Assembly: GCF_025685625.1 (NCBI RefSeq)
Contig: NZ_JAGSYI010000001.1
Location: 1,240,001-1,304,000 of the forward strand
Direction of reading: 5' to 3'
DNA: 64,000 nucleotides
Source of the DNA: Acidicapsa acidisoli
GTDB taxonomy: Bacteria > Acidobacteriota > Terriglobia > Terriglobales > Acidobacteriaceae
In this document: positions 25,177 through 34,372 of the stretch, one piece after another
Numbering within the stretch: the stretch's first letter is position 1
How the letters are laid out: each line of letters starts with the position of its first letter
Notes under the pieces: model-generated
Databases searched by the model: none
What the model was told of the DNA's origin: nothing
Seen by the model: the letters and a program-made list of their open reading frames with translations, nothing else
Made by a program: the position numbers and the translations under genes

Positions 25177-26823
25177 ATGACTCAGGCGAGGACTCAGGCA
25201 GGGAAGACCAACCGGCGCGGCTTTTTATCTGGCGCAGCAAAGGCCGCAGCCGCCTATACGGTCCTGAACTCGCCGCTCGCGGGATATCTCGCTCGCGCCC
25301 AATCTGGCCAGGCGTCCAAACCGGCTCTCAATCTCGCCTCCGACCCACGCCGCCCTCAGTTCCACCTTCTGCCCGCGGCCAACTGGATGAACGATCCCAA
25401 CGGCCCCATCTACTGGAAAGGCCGCTACCACATGTTCTTCCAGTACAACCCCAACGCCGCCGTCTGGGGAGACATGCACTGGGCGCACGCAATCAGCCCC
25501 GACATGGTCCACTGGAAACACCTGCCCGTAGCCCTCGCACCCACTCCCGGAGGCCCGGACGCCGACGGCTGCTTCTCCGGAACCGCAGTAGTCCGAGACG
25601 GAGTCGTAACCTTCCTCTACACCGGCGTAGCCAAGGCGTCCTCGGAAGAAGCGACTCTCCGCGATGGCCACAACAACTTCAAAGAGACTCAGTGCTACGC
25701 AACTTCCACCGATCCGGAACTCCGCACCTGGATCAAGCGCCCGACACCCGTTATCCCCACGCCGCCGCACGGAATGCAGGTCACCGGCTTCCGCGACCCC
25801 GCTCCGTGGCGCGAACCCGCGCTCTACCCCGATGGCTGGCTAATGGCTGTCGGCTCGGGAGAGCAGAAGAAAGGCGGAGCGATTCTGCTGTATAAATCGC
25901 CCGACTTACAAAAATGGGAGTATCTGCATACCGTCGCCACAAGCACCCCCAAAGACGGAGACGCCACCAATCCAGTCGACTCCGGAGATATGTGGGAGTG
26001 TCCTGACTTATTCCCGCTCGGAAACAAGCACGTGCTCATCTACTCCACGCAGGGCAAGGTCTTCTGGAAGGTTGGCGAACTCGACTCGAAAGAATTGCTC
26101 TTTCACGAACAGCAAAGCGGCCTGCTCGACTACGGCTCCTTCTACGCGCCCAAGACCCAGCTCGACAAGCACGGCAACCGCATCCTCTGGGGCTGGATTC
26201 CCGAGAGCCGCCCCGTCGCTGAATACAGCGCCTCCGGCTGGGCCGGCCTCATGTCCCTGCCGCGCGTGCTTACAGTCGGCAACGATGACCACCTGAAGAT
26301 CGGGGTCAGCCAGGAGGTCGAAAAGCTGCGCAAACACGAACAGAAACTGCACCTCGCGCCCATCAAAGCCGGCGACAAGCAGTTACTCTCCGACCAGCGC
26401 CTGAAAGACGCCTGCGGCGAACTGCTCTGCGTAGTAAAGCCGAGTTCCGAACCCTTCACCCTCGACCTGCTCGACGCCACCCCGCCGAACGACGCACCCA
26501 AAGACGCGACCACCGCCGTAACATCGCAAGTCAGCTATCTGTCCATCCGCTACAGCCAGGCCAATCCCGGAGAGTTAGTCGTAGATCAGCAGAGAATGCC
26601 AATCCACCTCGCAGCCGGCCAGCCGCTCGAACTTCGCCTCTATGTCGACGGCTCCGTAATCGAGCTATTCGCCAACAATCAATCCACGTGCACCAAGCGC
26701 TTCTACTATCCCGGCCCAACCGCCCCGGAAATCGCCATAAGCATCACCGGTAGACCAGCGGACATAACTCACCTGTCACTCTGGCAGCTATCTCCAATCT
26801 CCAGCGACCGGCTGACGACTTAG
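25177..26823 (+). CDS. Glycoside hydrolase family 32 fructosidase (levanase/inulinase-like), Tat-exported
   Basis: 548 residues. A twin-arginine signal (NRRGFLSGAAKAAAAYTVL) is followed by the GH32 five-bladed propeller. The nucleophile is in WMNDPNGPIYWKGRYHMF, the transition-state stabiliser in TGFRDPAPWREP, and the acid/base glutamate in MWECPDLFPLG. The C-terminal beta-sandwich has ELRLYVDGSVIELFANN. Family knowledge: it hydrolyses beta-fructosides such as levan, inulin or sucrose in the periplasm or outside. There is no PTS or transporter gene next to it. Its end overlaps the convergent purK by 4 bases. Confidence 0.92.
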   Translation: MTQARTQAGKTNRRGFLSGAAKAAAAYTVLNSPLAGYLARAQSGQASKPALNLASDPRRPQFHLLPAANWMNDPNGPIYWKGRYHMFFQYNPNAAVWGDMHWAHAISPDMVHWKHLPVALAPTPGGPDADGCFSGTAVVRDGVVTFLYTGVAKASSEEATLRDGHNNFKETQCYATSTDPELRTWIKRPTPVIPTPPHGMQVTGFRDPAPWREPALYPDGWLMAVGSGEQKKGGAILLYKSPDLQKWEYLHTVATSTPKDGDATNPVDSGDMWECPDLFPLGNKHVLIYSTQGKVFWKVGELDSKELLFHEQQSGLLDYGSFYAPKTQLDKHGNRILWGWIPESRPVAEYSASGWAGLMSLPRVLTVGNDDHLKIGVSQEVEKLRKHEQKLHLAPIKAGDKQLLSDQRLKDACGELLCVVKPSSEPFTLDLLDATPPNDAPKDATTAVTSQVSYLSIRYSQANPGELVVDQQRMPIHLAAGQPLELRLYVDGSVIELFANNQSTCTKRFYYPGPTAPEIAISITGRPADITHLSLWQLSPISSDRLTT

Positions 26824-27998
26824 AGCCGCTTCTTTGCTTCCAACACCCGAGCCAGCGCTTCGTCCGCAGTAGCTCCAGTAGCGGAAAGATGCCCCATCTT
26901 CCGCCCAGCGCGCGCCGTGTGCTTCTCATATAAGTGCAACCGCACTCCCGGCACAGCCAGCGCAGCCGCAAAATCCGGCCGACCACCGGCAGCATCGAGC
27001 CAAACATCCCCCAGCAGATTCACAATCGCCGCCGGAGTCAGTATCTCCGTATCTCCCAACGGCAAATTGCACGAAGTCCGCACCAGTTGCTCAAACTGGC
27101 TCGTAGCGCAAGCCCGCTCGCTCTGGTGATAGCTGTTATGCGGCCTCGGAGCCAGCTCATTCACCAGCAATTCGCCGTCGCGAGTCACAAACATCTCCAC
27201 GCACAACAAGCCTTCCAGATCCAGCCCCGCGATAATCCGTCGCGCAATCTCCTGCGCCCGCAACTCCAGTTCCAATGGAATCCCTGCAGGCAGCACACTC
27301 CAAGCCAGAATCTGCTGCTCATGATGATTCCGCGCCGCCGGATAGCTCCGCACCTCGCCATTCGGCGACCGCGCCGCCATCACGCTGATCTCAAAATCCA
27401 GATCCAAAGCCTTTTCCGCAACCGCAGGCCTCTCGCCAAGACTCACCCACGCACCATGAATCGCAGCTTCGGAAGCCTCACCATCGAAGCCAATCCGCGC
27501 CTGCCCGCGCCCGTCATATCCGCCCCGCGCCACTTTAAGAAACACGCGCCCACCCAGCTCCGGCACAGCATCCTGCAACTCCGCCTCGTTGCGCACAACG
27601 CGAAACGCGCCCACTGGGAATCCGTTCTCCGCGAGCCACGTCTTCTGCAGAATCTTGTCCTGGATGATCCGTATCGGCTCAACCCCGGGCCTCAGGGGAG
27701 CCAGCGCCGCAACCTCGCGTAGCGCGTCCACGCCGATCTGCTCGATCTCAAGCGTCACCGCATCCGCACCCGCCGCTAGCCGCCGCGCGGCATCCACGTC
27801 GTCCCACTTGCCGACCACAACCTCATCGACAACAAAGCTCGCCGGACAAGCCGCTTCCGGATCCATCACCCGCACGCGATAACCCATCGTCCGAGCCGCC
27901 ATCGCCGTCATGCGCCCAAGCTGCCCGCCACCCAGAATCGCCAGCAATCCACCCGGCTCAACCACCCCAGTCAGCACTCGAGTCTTTGAAGCGCTCAC
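26820..27998 (-). CDS. purK: N5-carboxyaminoimidazole ribonucleotide synthase PurK
   Basis: 392 residues from GTG at 27998, whose GTGA overlaps the purE stop by 4 bases; an ATG 60 bases further up would lie deep inside purE. It is an ATP-grasp enzyme that carboxylates AIR with bicarbonate in purine synthesis. Signatures: [53 protein letters not shown], and the metal-binding [18 protein letters not shown]. Translational coupling with purE supports a single purine operon transcribed leftwards. Confidence 0.95.
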   Translation of the reverse strand: MSASKTRVLTGVVEPGGLLAILGGGQLGRMTAMAARTMGYRVRVMDPEAACPASFVVDEVVVGKWDDVDAARRLAAGADAVTLEIEQIGVDALREVAALAPLRPGVEPIRIIQDKILQKTWLAENGFPVGAFRVVRNEAELQDAVPELGGRVFLKVARGGYDGRGQARIGFDGEASEAAIHGAWVSLGERPAVAEKALDLDFEISVMAARSPNGEVRSYPAARNHHEQQILAWSVLPAGIPLELELRAQEIARRIIAGLDLEGLLCVEMFVTRDGELLVNELAPRPHNSYHQSERACATSQFEQLVRTSCNLPLGDTEILTPAAIVNLLGDVWLDAAGGRPDFAAALAVPGVRLHLYEKHTARAGRKMGHLSATGATADEALARVLEAKKRL

Positions 27999-28498
27999 CG
28001 CGGCAACTCCGTTTCCAGCGATTGCCCCAGCACTTCCGCCGTCCGAGCCGCCCGCCACGTCGCCAGCTTCCCGCGCAACACACCATCCGACGCCGCCAGC
28101 ATCTGCACCGCAAAAAGCCCGGCATTCGCCGCGCCGGGCCGCCCAATCGCAAACGTCGCCACCGGCACCCCCTTAGGCATCTGCACAATCGACAGCAGCG
28201 AATCCATCCCTTGCAGACTCGTCGCGGGCACCGGCACGCCCAGCACCGGAACCAGCGTCTTCGCCGCCAGCATACCCGGCAGATGCGCCGCGCCACCCGC
28301 TCCCGCCACAATCGCCCGCAGCCCGCGCGCCTCCGCTGTAGCCGCATACTCAAACAGCAAATCCGGCGTCCGATGCGCGCTCACCACCCGCACCTCATGC
28401 GCCACGCCGAACTCCCGAAGCATCTCTACCGCTGCAGCCAGCACCTCATAATCGCTTTTGCTGCCCATCACCACACCAACCAAAGGGCCTTCACTCAT
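27995..28498 (-). CDS. purE: N5-carboxyaminoimidazole ribonucleotide mutase PurE
   Basis: 167 residues, the usual length for class I PurE. It shifts the carboxyl group of N5-CAIR to give CAIR. Signatures: [30 protein letters not shown] (active-site histidine), [15 protein letters not shown] and [20 protein letters not shown]. It is the last ordinary metabolic gene before the phage-derived island; a palindromic element starts 22 bases upstream of its ATG. Confidence 0.95.
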   Translation of the reverse strand: MSEGPLVGVVMGSKSDYEVLAAAVEMLREFGVAHEVRVVSAHRTPDLLFEYAATAEARGLRAIVAGAGGAAHLPGMLAAKTLVPVLGVPVPATSLQGMDSLLSIVQMPKGVPVATFAIGRPGAANAGLFAVQMLAASDGVLRGKLATWRAARTAEVLGQSLETELPR

Positions 28499-28519
28499 TC
28501 GAAAATTATACGAGGCGAC

Positions 28520-28627
28520 AGCATTTTCGCTTCCGGTGCTTACAACGAAACCGTTGCCTCCACGGTTTTTCTCAAGAAAAACCGTACCTGGCTACTCTCA
28601 GTTGTTAGGACTGGAAGCGAAAATGCT
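28520..28627. repeat. 108-base inverted-repeat element at the island edge
   Basis: Perfect 15-base arms AGCATTTTCGCTTCC (28520) and GGAAGCGAAAATGCT (to 28627) enclose 78 bases, which include a nested hairpin ACGGTTTTT-CTCAAG-AAAAACCGT at 28562-28585. The right arm abuts the TAG stop of the last island gene. It may be a MITE-like palindrome, a terminator, or both. Confidence 0.7.
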
Positions 28628-28855
28628 CTAGTGCCTCCGCAAAGCCTCCATCGCCACCTGAATCACCGCCATCACCAGACTCGTAGCCGCCATGAACCCC
28701 TTGGCCCGCTGCAGATTCAGCTCATGCCTCTCCACGCGCCGCTCCAGTTCATAAATCCGGCCCGTGTTCCCATCGCCCACCAGCCCGGCCATCTGCGTCT
28801 TCAACACACTCAGATCGCTAAGCACCTGCGCCTCAAACTCATTCATCATCCGCAT
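28628..28855 (-). CDS. Small XhlA-like coiled-coil membrane protein
   Basis: 75 residues from an ATG at 28855. A coiled-coil stretch (IYELERRVERHELNLQRAKG) precedes one C-terminal membrane span (FMAATSLVMAVIQVAMEAL). Haemolysin XhlA and holin-associated phage proteins share this layout. The open frame extends upstream to a TTG at 28966 overlapping the previous stop, but that part is coded by the GGGTGCCCCA repeat at 28890-28933, so I favour the shorter form. It is the last gene of the island and the only lysis-like gene seen; holin function is a guess. Confidence 0.55.
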   Translation of the reverse strand: MRMMNEFEAQVLSDLSVLKTQMAGLVGDGNTGRIYELERRVERHELNLQRAKGFMAATSLVMAVIQVAMEALRRH

Positions 28856-28889
28856 CGACACCGCCAACTCGCTAACTTGCGAACCGCTC

Positions 28890-28933
28890 GGGTGCCCCAT
28901 CCTTGTCACAGTCTCATCGTGACAAGGGTGGGA
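28890..28933. repeat. GGGTGCCCCA-type hairpin element, copy 1
   Basis: GGGTGCCCCAT is followed by a perfect stem CCTTGTCAC/GTGACAAGG (28901-28927) and GGTGGGA. The same frame of GGGTGCCCCAT, variable stem and GGGTGGGA recurs at 32990 and 51020. Confidence 0.75.
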
Positions 28934-28962
28934 GACCACATAAGCCGCGTCCTCATGATGGA

Positions 28963-31344
28963 TCAAACACTCAAAGGTAGATTCACAAACAATCCCACCG
29001 AAAACTCCGAATAGTTCGGAGGCGTAGCGCCGTCATACATCCGGATATAAAACCGGTCCGCCTCCGTCGCCCGCGGAATATCAAAATTCCCCACCGCCGA
29101 ACGCAACACCAGATCCACATCCTGCCCCGGCTGAAACGCAAAATCCCTCCGCCGCACCTCAAATCCCCCTCCCGTCGACGGAGTCACATTCGTCGCCACG
29201 CTCACCGCCGTCGAACTGATCCCCGTCACCGTCAACTGGTTCAGATTCGCCAGATACGTCGGCGACGACGACGCCGGCAACCACGCATTCACCGGCACCG
29301 TCCGGCTCGTCTTGATCGCCAGATCGTTCGCCCAGTCATTGGAGAACTCGATCTCATACTGGACAAGATCCGGATCGCTCGCGCCATACTGCAAAGTCAC
29401 AGCCCGCACCACCACCCCGGCGCTCAAACCACCACCCCCTGAAGCGGGAAAGGACGGAGCCGTCAACAAAAGCTCATCCCCAGGCCAGACATCGCCGCCA
29501 GAACCCGCATTCAACGCCACATTCGTCGTCTTATACGTTCCGCTCCACGCCGCGCTCACGCTGCTCGCCGCCGTCACCAGCGCTGTCGCCGCATTCCGGC
29601 AATCCTGGCTGCTTCGCCCCGCTGGCGCCGTCACCGTCCCGATCCACGCCGCCGTCGGGGGAGCGCCAACAGCAGCCAGCGCCGCCTGACTCGCCGCATT
29701 TACCGCCCGCCCCACCGCGCGCCCAATCGTCCGGTAATTCACCGCGATAATCTCGCCCAGAACCGGCGCATTTCCCGTGTAGAACGTAAGATTCCCCGTC
29801 GTCGTCAAATGGCATTCCGACGCATCCGCCAGCGTTCCCACCCTCCGCGTCTGCCAACTCGAAAAGCTCCCGCCCGGCGCGAGGCTCGAAACCCACCCAG
29901 ACCCCAATCCTTTCAGGTACAGGCTGCGGATGGTCCCAATCAGGTTCACGCTGCTCGCCGCCGCCACCATATACGTCTGCGGCAAGTACCCAACCGCGCC
30001 GTCATACAGCACAAACGGAGTCCCAGCCACCCCATCCACAAACTGCTCCACTTCCATCTGGATGTGCCCCGGCGCAATCACTCCGCCGCCACCGTACGCC
30101 ACCACTCCAGAGTCCCCGGCCGTCCGGTACCATTGCCGAACCCGCTCTATCTCCGGACAAAAGACCCGCATTCGAAATGTGTACTGGTAACCCGCCGTCA
30201 GCGTATACGACGGACCGGCGACCACCCCCTCCACCAGCGGAGCAACACTGACCACCCCAGTTCCCTGAGCGGAAGTGACCGCAAAGCCCGCAGTACAATT
30301 CGAGCTCTCAATCGTCCCGCTGTATAGCGCAGCCACCGTGCCCGTCGATCCCGGCGAAAGCACCACACCGACCGCCTCAAGCAGCAGCGTCCCACCCGCT
30401 TCCACCTGATCGATCCAAACCAGCGCGGCATGCCCGTCTACGCCAGTACCGCCGTTCATCGTCAGCCCCGCGCCGCTGATGGAGAAATACCCTTCGCCCG
30501 CCGAGTAGGTCCAGGAACGTAAGTCAATGGCCGCTTCCTGAAACAACTCCCAGATGATCTTCTCGGCTGCGGTCGGCCCGAAATACGGAATCTCCGAAAG
30601 CGGAAAAGTCAGCGTCGTGCCATCTCCCCAAAAATACTCCGTCACGTACGCCACCGGTTCATCCGCCCCACAGACGGTGACATCGTTCGCCAGCGCCCTT
30701 GCCAGGGCCGTGTTCCCTGTCGTAGTAAAGGTCAGATTCGATAGCTCCAACGATCCATTCGCCTCATTCAGCGCATGCACCGTCGCACCCACCTGCGCCA
30801 CTGAAAGCGCTCCATTCACCGCCCGGTACGCCGCCCGCCCATGACTAGCAACCTGACCGGCAGACTGGCTCCACTCCGCCCCCGGCTCCGGAACAAAGTG
30901 TCCCATCGGCACAGCTAGATTCAGTCCGCTGGTGCGCAGCGCGGTAGAACTTCCGGCTGTCACGCCCGTTCCCGTCACGAGGGCCTGCAGAACCGTACCA
31001 ACAGACCCTCCAGTCGTTCCCGCGCTCGGCGCAATCAGCTGCGTATCCAGCAAGATCTCGTCGCTAACCGCCTCCAGCGCAATTCGGTACAGCGGTCCGG
31101 TCAATCCCAAGCCCGCATACTCCGGCAGCGGCGATACCGCCAGATACCCGGTGAAATACACCGTCCCATCATCGCCAATCACCACCAGCAGCTGGTTCCG
31201 CTGCGGAACCGGAAGAGTCCCGTTCGTCGGCAGACTCACCCACAACCGGCAAGTCGAGGGTTCATTCAGCTTCCGCACAATCTCCAGCGGACGCACCGCA
31301 TCCAGCGCATCCGTGTAATCCGAATTGTTGATCGCAATCTTCAT
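28963..31344 (-). CDS. Phage baseplate/tail-hub-like protein
   Basis: 793 residues from the ATG at 31344 (KIAINNSDYTDALDAVRPL); a longer frame from 31383 lacks an RBS and the purine-rich GAGAG lies before 31344. The N-terminal part (LLVVIGDDGTVYFTGYLAVS, then YRIALEAVSDEILLDTQL) resembles the hub domain of tail-associated proteins. The middle is beta-rich with GTLLLEAVGVVLSPGSTGTV, and the C-terminus carries a fibronectin-III-like segment (NLNQLTVTGISSTAVSVATN) ending YIRMYDGATPPNYSEFSVG. It is the largest intact gene in the tail half of the island. The assignment rests on position and fold-like pattern; I cannot name a family with certainty. Confidence 0.65.
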   Translation of the reverse strand: MKIAINNSDYTDALDAVRPLEIVRKLNEPSTCRLWVSLPTNGTLPVPQRNQLLVVIGDDGTVYFTGYLAVSPLPEYAGLGLTGPLYRIALEAVSDEILLDTQLIAPSAGTTGGSVGTVLQALVTGTGVTAGSSTALRTSGLNLAVPMGHFVPEPGAEWSQSAGQVASHGRAAYRAVNGALSVAQVGATVHALNEANGSLELSNLTFTTTGNTALARALANDVTVCGADEPVAYVTEYFWGDGTTLTFPLSEIPYFGPTAAEKIIWELFQEAAIDLRSWTYSAGEGYFSISGAGLTMNGGTGVDGHAALVWIDQVEAGGTLLLEAVGVVLSPGSTGTVAALYSGTIESSNCTAGFAVTSAQGTGVVSVAPLVEGVVAGPSYTLTAGYQYTFRMRVFCPEIERVRQWYRTAGDSGVVAYGGGGVIAPGHIQMEVEQFVDGVAGTPFVLYDGAVGYLPQTYMVAAASSVNLIGTIRSLYLKGLGSGWVSSLAPGGSFSSWQTRRVGTLADASECHLTTTGNLTFYTGNAPVLGEIIAVNYRTIGRAVGRAVNAASQAALAAVGAPPTAAWIGTVTAPAGRSSQDCRNAATALVTAASSVSAAWSGTYKTTNVALNAGSGGDVWPGDELLLTAPSFPASGGGGLSAGVVVRAVTLQYGASDPDLVQYEIEFSNDWANDLAIKTSRTVPVNAWLPASSSPTYLANLNQLTVTGISSTAVSVATNVTPSTGGGFEVRRRDFAFQPGQDVDLVLRSAVGNFDIPRATEADRFYIRMYDGATPPNYSEFSVGLFVNLPLSV

Positions 31345-31400
31345 TCGCTCTCTCAACTCTTTCCAACCCAACACGAATGCCAACCAGCCACCCGCAAACC

Positions 31401-31445
31401 GCTAACTCGCCAATGCGCAAAGCGCGCTAACTTGCTAACTAGCAG
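31401..31445. repeat. GTTAGC-rich element, copy 1 (overlaps a gene end)
   Basis: GCTAACTCGCC, then GCGC-AAA-GCGC, then GCTAACTTGCTAACTAGC on the plus strand. It supplies the last codons and the TAG stop (31435-31437) of the tail-like gene. Confidence 0.8.
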
Positions 31446-32409
31446 GCAAATAACTGCGATAACAAACCACCCGCTCCCCATCCAACGGATCGGTCACCGG
31501 CAGCGCACGGAAATCCCCAGCCAGCATCACCCGTTCCAGCGTCCCGCTCTGCTTCCCGGCAAGCGGACTCACCGCCTCCGCCGCACTCCCCATCGACTGC
31601 AATCGCGGATAGTGAAAGAAGATCCGCTCGCCCTGCGCACCCTCCATCACAAACAGCGCCGACCACTCCTGGAAAAAGCTCCCGCCCTCGCGATCCACAA
31701 AACCCGCGAGCGCCTGCACCTTCATCCCGGTCGCTGGAATCCCACCCGGCAAAGCGCCCGCAAGCGTCAACCCGGCCGGCGCGGACGTCGAAACCGACGC
31801 CACCGTCGCCACATTGAACGTCACCCGCCGCGCATAATCTACATCGGTCAGCGCCGTCTTCACATAGGCCCCTGAAACAGGCGACCCCACAAATCCCGTC
31901 TGTCCCGTGTAGTCCACATCCACAGACACAACCTGCCCCGCCGAGAACTGCGCCGCATCCGCGCTCGCCAACGGCAGCAGCGTCGCCGAAGCTCCGCTCT
32001 GTATGACCACAGCCGGAGCCGCCACGCCTCCATCCGCTTGAGGAGCAGAACCCGCCGCCGGCACCAGAAGATTCATATGCTGCGAACCCGTAGCGAGCGC
32101 CATCGTCAGCTTCGTCCAGCTCAAAAACTGAAAGCTAACCTGGGCATCCAACGTCTCCCGCGTCTGCTCCAGTACAGCAGCCGGTATCCCCGTCAGAATC
32201 GGCGCCGTCTTACTAGCCGCCTTGCGTGCGAAATTCCTGATCCATCCCAGCGAAACCCACGGCGCAGGCGGAGAATCCAGCGAAAACCGCCCCATCTCCG
32301 CCGGATCGAAGAGCACCGGCGTAGCCATCCCACGATTCACCGGCGCAAAATACCCCCGAACCCTCCTCACCACCGGAGCCGGAGCCAAATAAAAAGTAGC
32401 CGCCATCAT
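31435..32409 (-). CDS. Phage tail-protein-like product
   Basis: 324 residues from the ATG at 32409. A longer frame exists, but its first 15 residues are coded by the repeat element at 32425, and a G-rich RBS (GGTGGGGGG) lies immediately before 32409. Features: TFYLAPAPVVRRVRGYFAPV near the N-terminus, then a long beta-rich Ala/Val-rich body (VVSVDVDYTGQTGFVGSPVS, RVTFNVATVASVSTSAPAGL) and a C-terminal SFFQEWSALFVMEGAQGERI. Length and position after the neck genes suit a major tail or tail-tube protein. No named family recognised. The C-terminal codons and stop come from a repeat. Confidence 0.6.
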   Translation of the reverse strand: MMAATFYLAPAPVVRRVRGYFAPVNRGMATPVLFDPAEMGRFSLDSPPAPWVSLGWIRNFARKAASKTAPILTGIPAAVLEQTRETLDAQVSFQFLSWTKLTMALATGSQHMNLLVPAAGSAPQADGGVAAPAVVIQSGASATLLPLASADAAQFSAGQVVSVDVDYTGQTGFVGSPVSGAYVKTALTDVDYARRVTFNVATVASVSTSAPAGLTLAGALPGGIPATGMKVQALAGFVDREGGSFFQEWSALFVMEGAQGERIFFHYPRLQSMGSAAEAVSPLAGKQSGTLERVMLAGDFRALPVTDPLDGERVVCYRSYLPAS

Positions 32410-32424
32410 CCCCCCACCAGACCC

Positions 32425-32482
32425 GCTAACTCGCCAATGCGCGAAGCGCGCCAACTCGCTAACTTGCTAACCAGCTAACTCG
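32425..32482. repeat. GTTAGC-rich element, copy 2 (fills a 57-base gene gap)
   Basis: CGCTAACTCGCC, the hairpin core GCGCGAAGCGCG, then CCAACTCGCTAACTTGCTAAC and CAGCTAACTCGCTGCC. It provides the end of the gene at 32467 (stop TAG inside the repeat) and most of the gap before the next gene. Confidence 0.8.
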
Positions 32483-32961
32483 CTGCCTTCCTCGTAGCTG
32501 TAAACCACCACCCGCGCCGTCCTGCTCAGCCGGTCCCGAAGCGCCGTCAGCGGCCCAAAGACCGGCTCATCCCAAAAAACCTTTGTCAGCATCTGCGTCG
32601 CCGGTTGCGTCGCATAGTTGAACTTCGGCGTCCAGAACGGCGTCAGCATCCCGACCAGCTCTTCATCCATCTCCGAAAGAGCGCGCCCGCGATCCAATCC
32701 GCCAAAGCTCTGCGTCCCCAGCGTCGAATACAGCACCTCGCACTCCGCAGCCACCATCGAACTCGGCAGATCCTGGTCCACGCCCAGCCCCAGCCATCGC
32801 AGCACAAACACATCCGTCGGCAACTGCGCAAACGGAGCCTCCGCCTCTTCCACCAAAATCCCAGGCCTCAACGCCGAGCGCAGCAAAATCGTCCGCGCCG
32901 GATTGATCGCCACCAGTCGCGTCCGCAACGCCATATAAAACGAATCCTTCGCGTCCTGCAT
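32467..32961 (-). CDS. Phage neck/tail-terminator-like small protein
   Basis: 164 residues with a good RBS (GGAGGAAAGCGGG then ATG). An alpha/beta pattern is visible: SFYMALRTRLVAINPARTIL, then LPTDVFVLRWLGLGVDQDLP, then MLTKVFWDEPVFGPLTALRD. Size and place between the adaptor-like and tail-like genes fit a tail terminator or minor neck protein. I recognise no named family; function inferred from gene order. Its last codons and stop lie in a GTTAGC repeat. Confidence 0.55.
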   Translation of the reverse strand: MQDAKDSFYMALRTRLVAINPARTILLRSALRPGILVEEAEAPFAQLPTDVFVLRWLGLGVDQDLPSSMVAAECEVLYSTLGTQSFGGLDRGRALSEMDEELVGMLTPFWTPKFNYATQPATQMLTKVFWDEPVFGPLTALRDRLSRTARVVVYSYEEGSELAG

Positions 32962-32989
32962 CCCGCTTTCCTCCGAACCCGAACCTGCT

Positions 32990-33033
32990 CGGGTGCCCCA
33001 TCCTTGCCACGTCCTTTATGGCAAGGGTGGGAT
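32990..33033. repeat. GGGTGCCCCA-type hairpin element, copy 2
   Basis: GGGTGCCCCAT followed by CCTTGCCA/TGGCAAGG and GGTGGGAT in the 141-base gap between two neck-like genes. Same outer frame as copy 1 with a different stem sequence. Confidence 0.75.
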
Positions 33034-33076
33034 AACAAATGCGTTCCCAATTCGCGTACATCACGGACCGCATTTC

Positions 33077-33099
33077 TGTTCCCTATTCCCTGTTCCCTG
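33077..33099. repeat. TTCCCTG/TTCCCTA heptamer array, copy 1
   Basis: About three heptamers in tandem just downstream of the gene at 33103. Other arrays of the same unit lie at 33557, 38415 and 49980. Confidence 0.8.
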
Positions 33100-33102
33100 C
33101 CT

Positions 33103-33537
33103 TCAAACCGCTTCCACCCCAGCCTCGCGCAGCAGCAGCCGATACAGATACACCTGCCCAAGCGCCTCACTCGCCCCAATCGACTCGATCAAATAGTTCT
33201 GCCCAGCGACAGTAACTCCCAACGTCATCGCAAACAGACTCTCTACCGAAGCCAGGTTCAGCGTGTTCGCACTTTGCTGGACTCCGGTAGCCGACAGCAG
33301 CAGTTCCCACTTCGACTCCCCGCCTTCTTTCCACGTAGGCCGAATCTTCCGCATCACAACAGGCGAAACCACCACTTCGGCAAAGTTCGTGGCAACCAGT
33401 CCAATCTCACTCTGGTCCGTATCCGGATTCGCCCCCGCCACCTGCAATGTCGCCGTCGTTCCCGCCACCGTCCGCAGCAGCGCATCCGTCAGCATCTGCG
33501 CCGCCGCAGTAGGATTCCGGCTAGCCGTATCGCTCAT
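33103..33537 (-). CDS. Small phage structural protein, head-closure/neck region, unknown
   Basis: 144 residues with a clear RBS (GAGGAG, 6 bases to ATG). Features: an N-terminal helix (PTAAAQMLTDALLRTVAGTT), then beta strands (IGLVATNFAEVVVSPVVMRK) and TLGVTVAGQNYLIESIGASE, and a hydrophobic end VYLYRLLLREAGVEAV. Position right after the adaptor-like gene suggests a head-closure or neck role. Heptamer repeats lie on both sides of the gene. No named family recognised. Confidence 0.58.
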   Translation of the reverse strand: MSDTASRNPTAAAQMLTDALLRTVAGTTATLQVAGANPDTDQSEIGLVATNFAEVVVSPVVMRKIRPTWKEGGESKWELLLSATGVQQSANTLNLASVESLFAMTLGVTVAGQNYLIESIGASEALGQVYLYRLLLREAGVEAV

Positions 33538-33556
33538 CGCAAACTCCTCATCGCCC

Positions 33557-33591
33557 GTTCCCTACTCCCTATTCCCTGTTCCCTGTTCCCT
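33557..33591. repeat. TTCCCTG/TTCCCTA heptamer array, copy 2
   Basis: Five heptamers (TTCCCTA, CTCCCTA, TTCCCTG, TTCCCTG, TTCCCT) fill almost the whole 60-base gap between two neck-like genes. Confidence 0.85.
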
Positions 33592-33597
33592 CGCCAT

Positions 33598-34221
33598 TCA
33601 CCCCAGCCGGTTCGCAACATACGGCCGCAGCCACGCCTGCACCGTTTCATCCAGCAGAGAGCTCGAAAAGTACTTCATCTGCATGGTGTCCATCTTCGTC
33701 AGGCTGGCATTCAGCGCCGGCTGTGCCTGCGCATTGCGCACAATCTGCGCACAGGCGCTGAGCACGTCATTCCCAATCACCGACAGGCCCGCCGTATATG
33801 TCACCTTCACCTCGTTGTACGGCAGCCCCAGCACATTCGATGGCAGCGTCAACTCGCCGGTATCCGTCGCATAGTCCACCGTGGTCGGATCAATCGTCGC
33901 CCACTCCCCAGGCAGCGAAAAGGCCAATGCCGCTTCAACCAGAGGAACAGCAACCATCTCCCCGCGCCGTGGCCTCCCATACCTCCCCTGAATCGAAACA
34001 ATCGGCGAAGCAACCGCACCCAGCGGAGCCAGCGGCAGATAACTCAACAGCACGGTCTGCGACCCGCTCACCAGCCGCAGCCGCTCCTGGTACTGAATCA
34101 CATTCAAATCCGGCCGACGACAAAACGAATTGATCAGCGCCGTGGCCGCCGCAATCCAATCCGGAGTCGTCCCCGCCGGCAATCCGTAACTCTCATACTG
34201 CGCAGGCAACAGATAAGCCAT
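33598..34221 (-). CDS. Phage head-tail adaptor (gp6-like connector) candidate
   Basis: 207 residues from the ATG at 34221. An N-terminal helical part (DWIAAATALINSFCRRPDLN) is followed by beta strands (YQERLRLVSGSQTVLLSYLP, then IVSIQGRYGRPRRGEMVAVP, then NEVKVTYTAGLSVIGNDVLS) and a C-terminal helical tail. The WIAAATALI-x-CRR start and YTAGL strand are common in gp6-like head-tail connector proteins of HK97-type phages. It is the first gene after the capsid, the usual place for the adaptor. Confidence in the fold is moderate. Confidence 0.68.
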   Translation of the reverse strand: MAYLLPAQYESYGLPAGTTPDWIAAATALINSFCRRPDLNVIQYQERLRLVSGSQTVLLSYLPLAPLGAVASPIVSIQGRYGRPRRGEMVAVPLVEAALAFSLPGEWATIDPTTVDYATDTGELTLPSNVLGLPYNEVKVTYTAGLSVIGNDVLSACAQIVRNAQAQPALNASLTKMDTMQMKYFSSSLLDETVQAWLRPYVANRLG

Positions 34222-34320
34222 CGCACCCCCACCCAATCAAAGGTCTTGTCATCCTGAGCTCAGCGAAGGATCTGCTTTCCCCCCTCGCCGCAACCAATCC
34301 ATACCGCCAACCTGCTAACA

Positions 34321-34350
34321 GAAGAGGCTCCCGCACGCGGGAGCCTCTTC
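34321..34350 (-). terminator. Terminator-like hairpin after capsid gene
   Basis: A perfect 13-base stem GAAGAGGCTCCCG/CGGGAGCCTCTTC with a 4-base loop, followed on the minus strand by TGTTAGC. It is almost the same hairpin as at 38172-38197. The GTTAGC-type sequence between it and the capsid stop (34351-34370) belongs to the repeat family. Confidence 0.65.
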
Positions 34351-34372
34351 GCCAACTCGCTAACTTGCCGCT

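Noticed and set aside
33077-33591. Heptamer and GTTAGC arrays as a possible CRISPR
   Set aside because: Units are contiguous 7- or 10-11-base repeats without spacers, and there is no cas gene.
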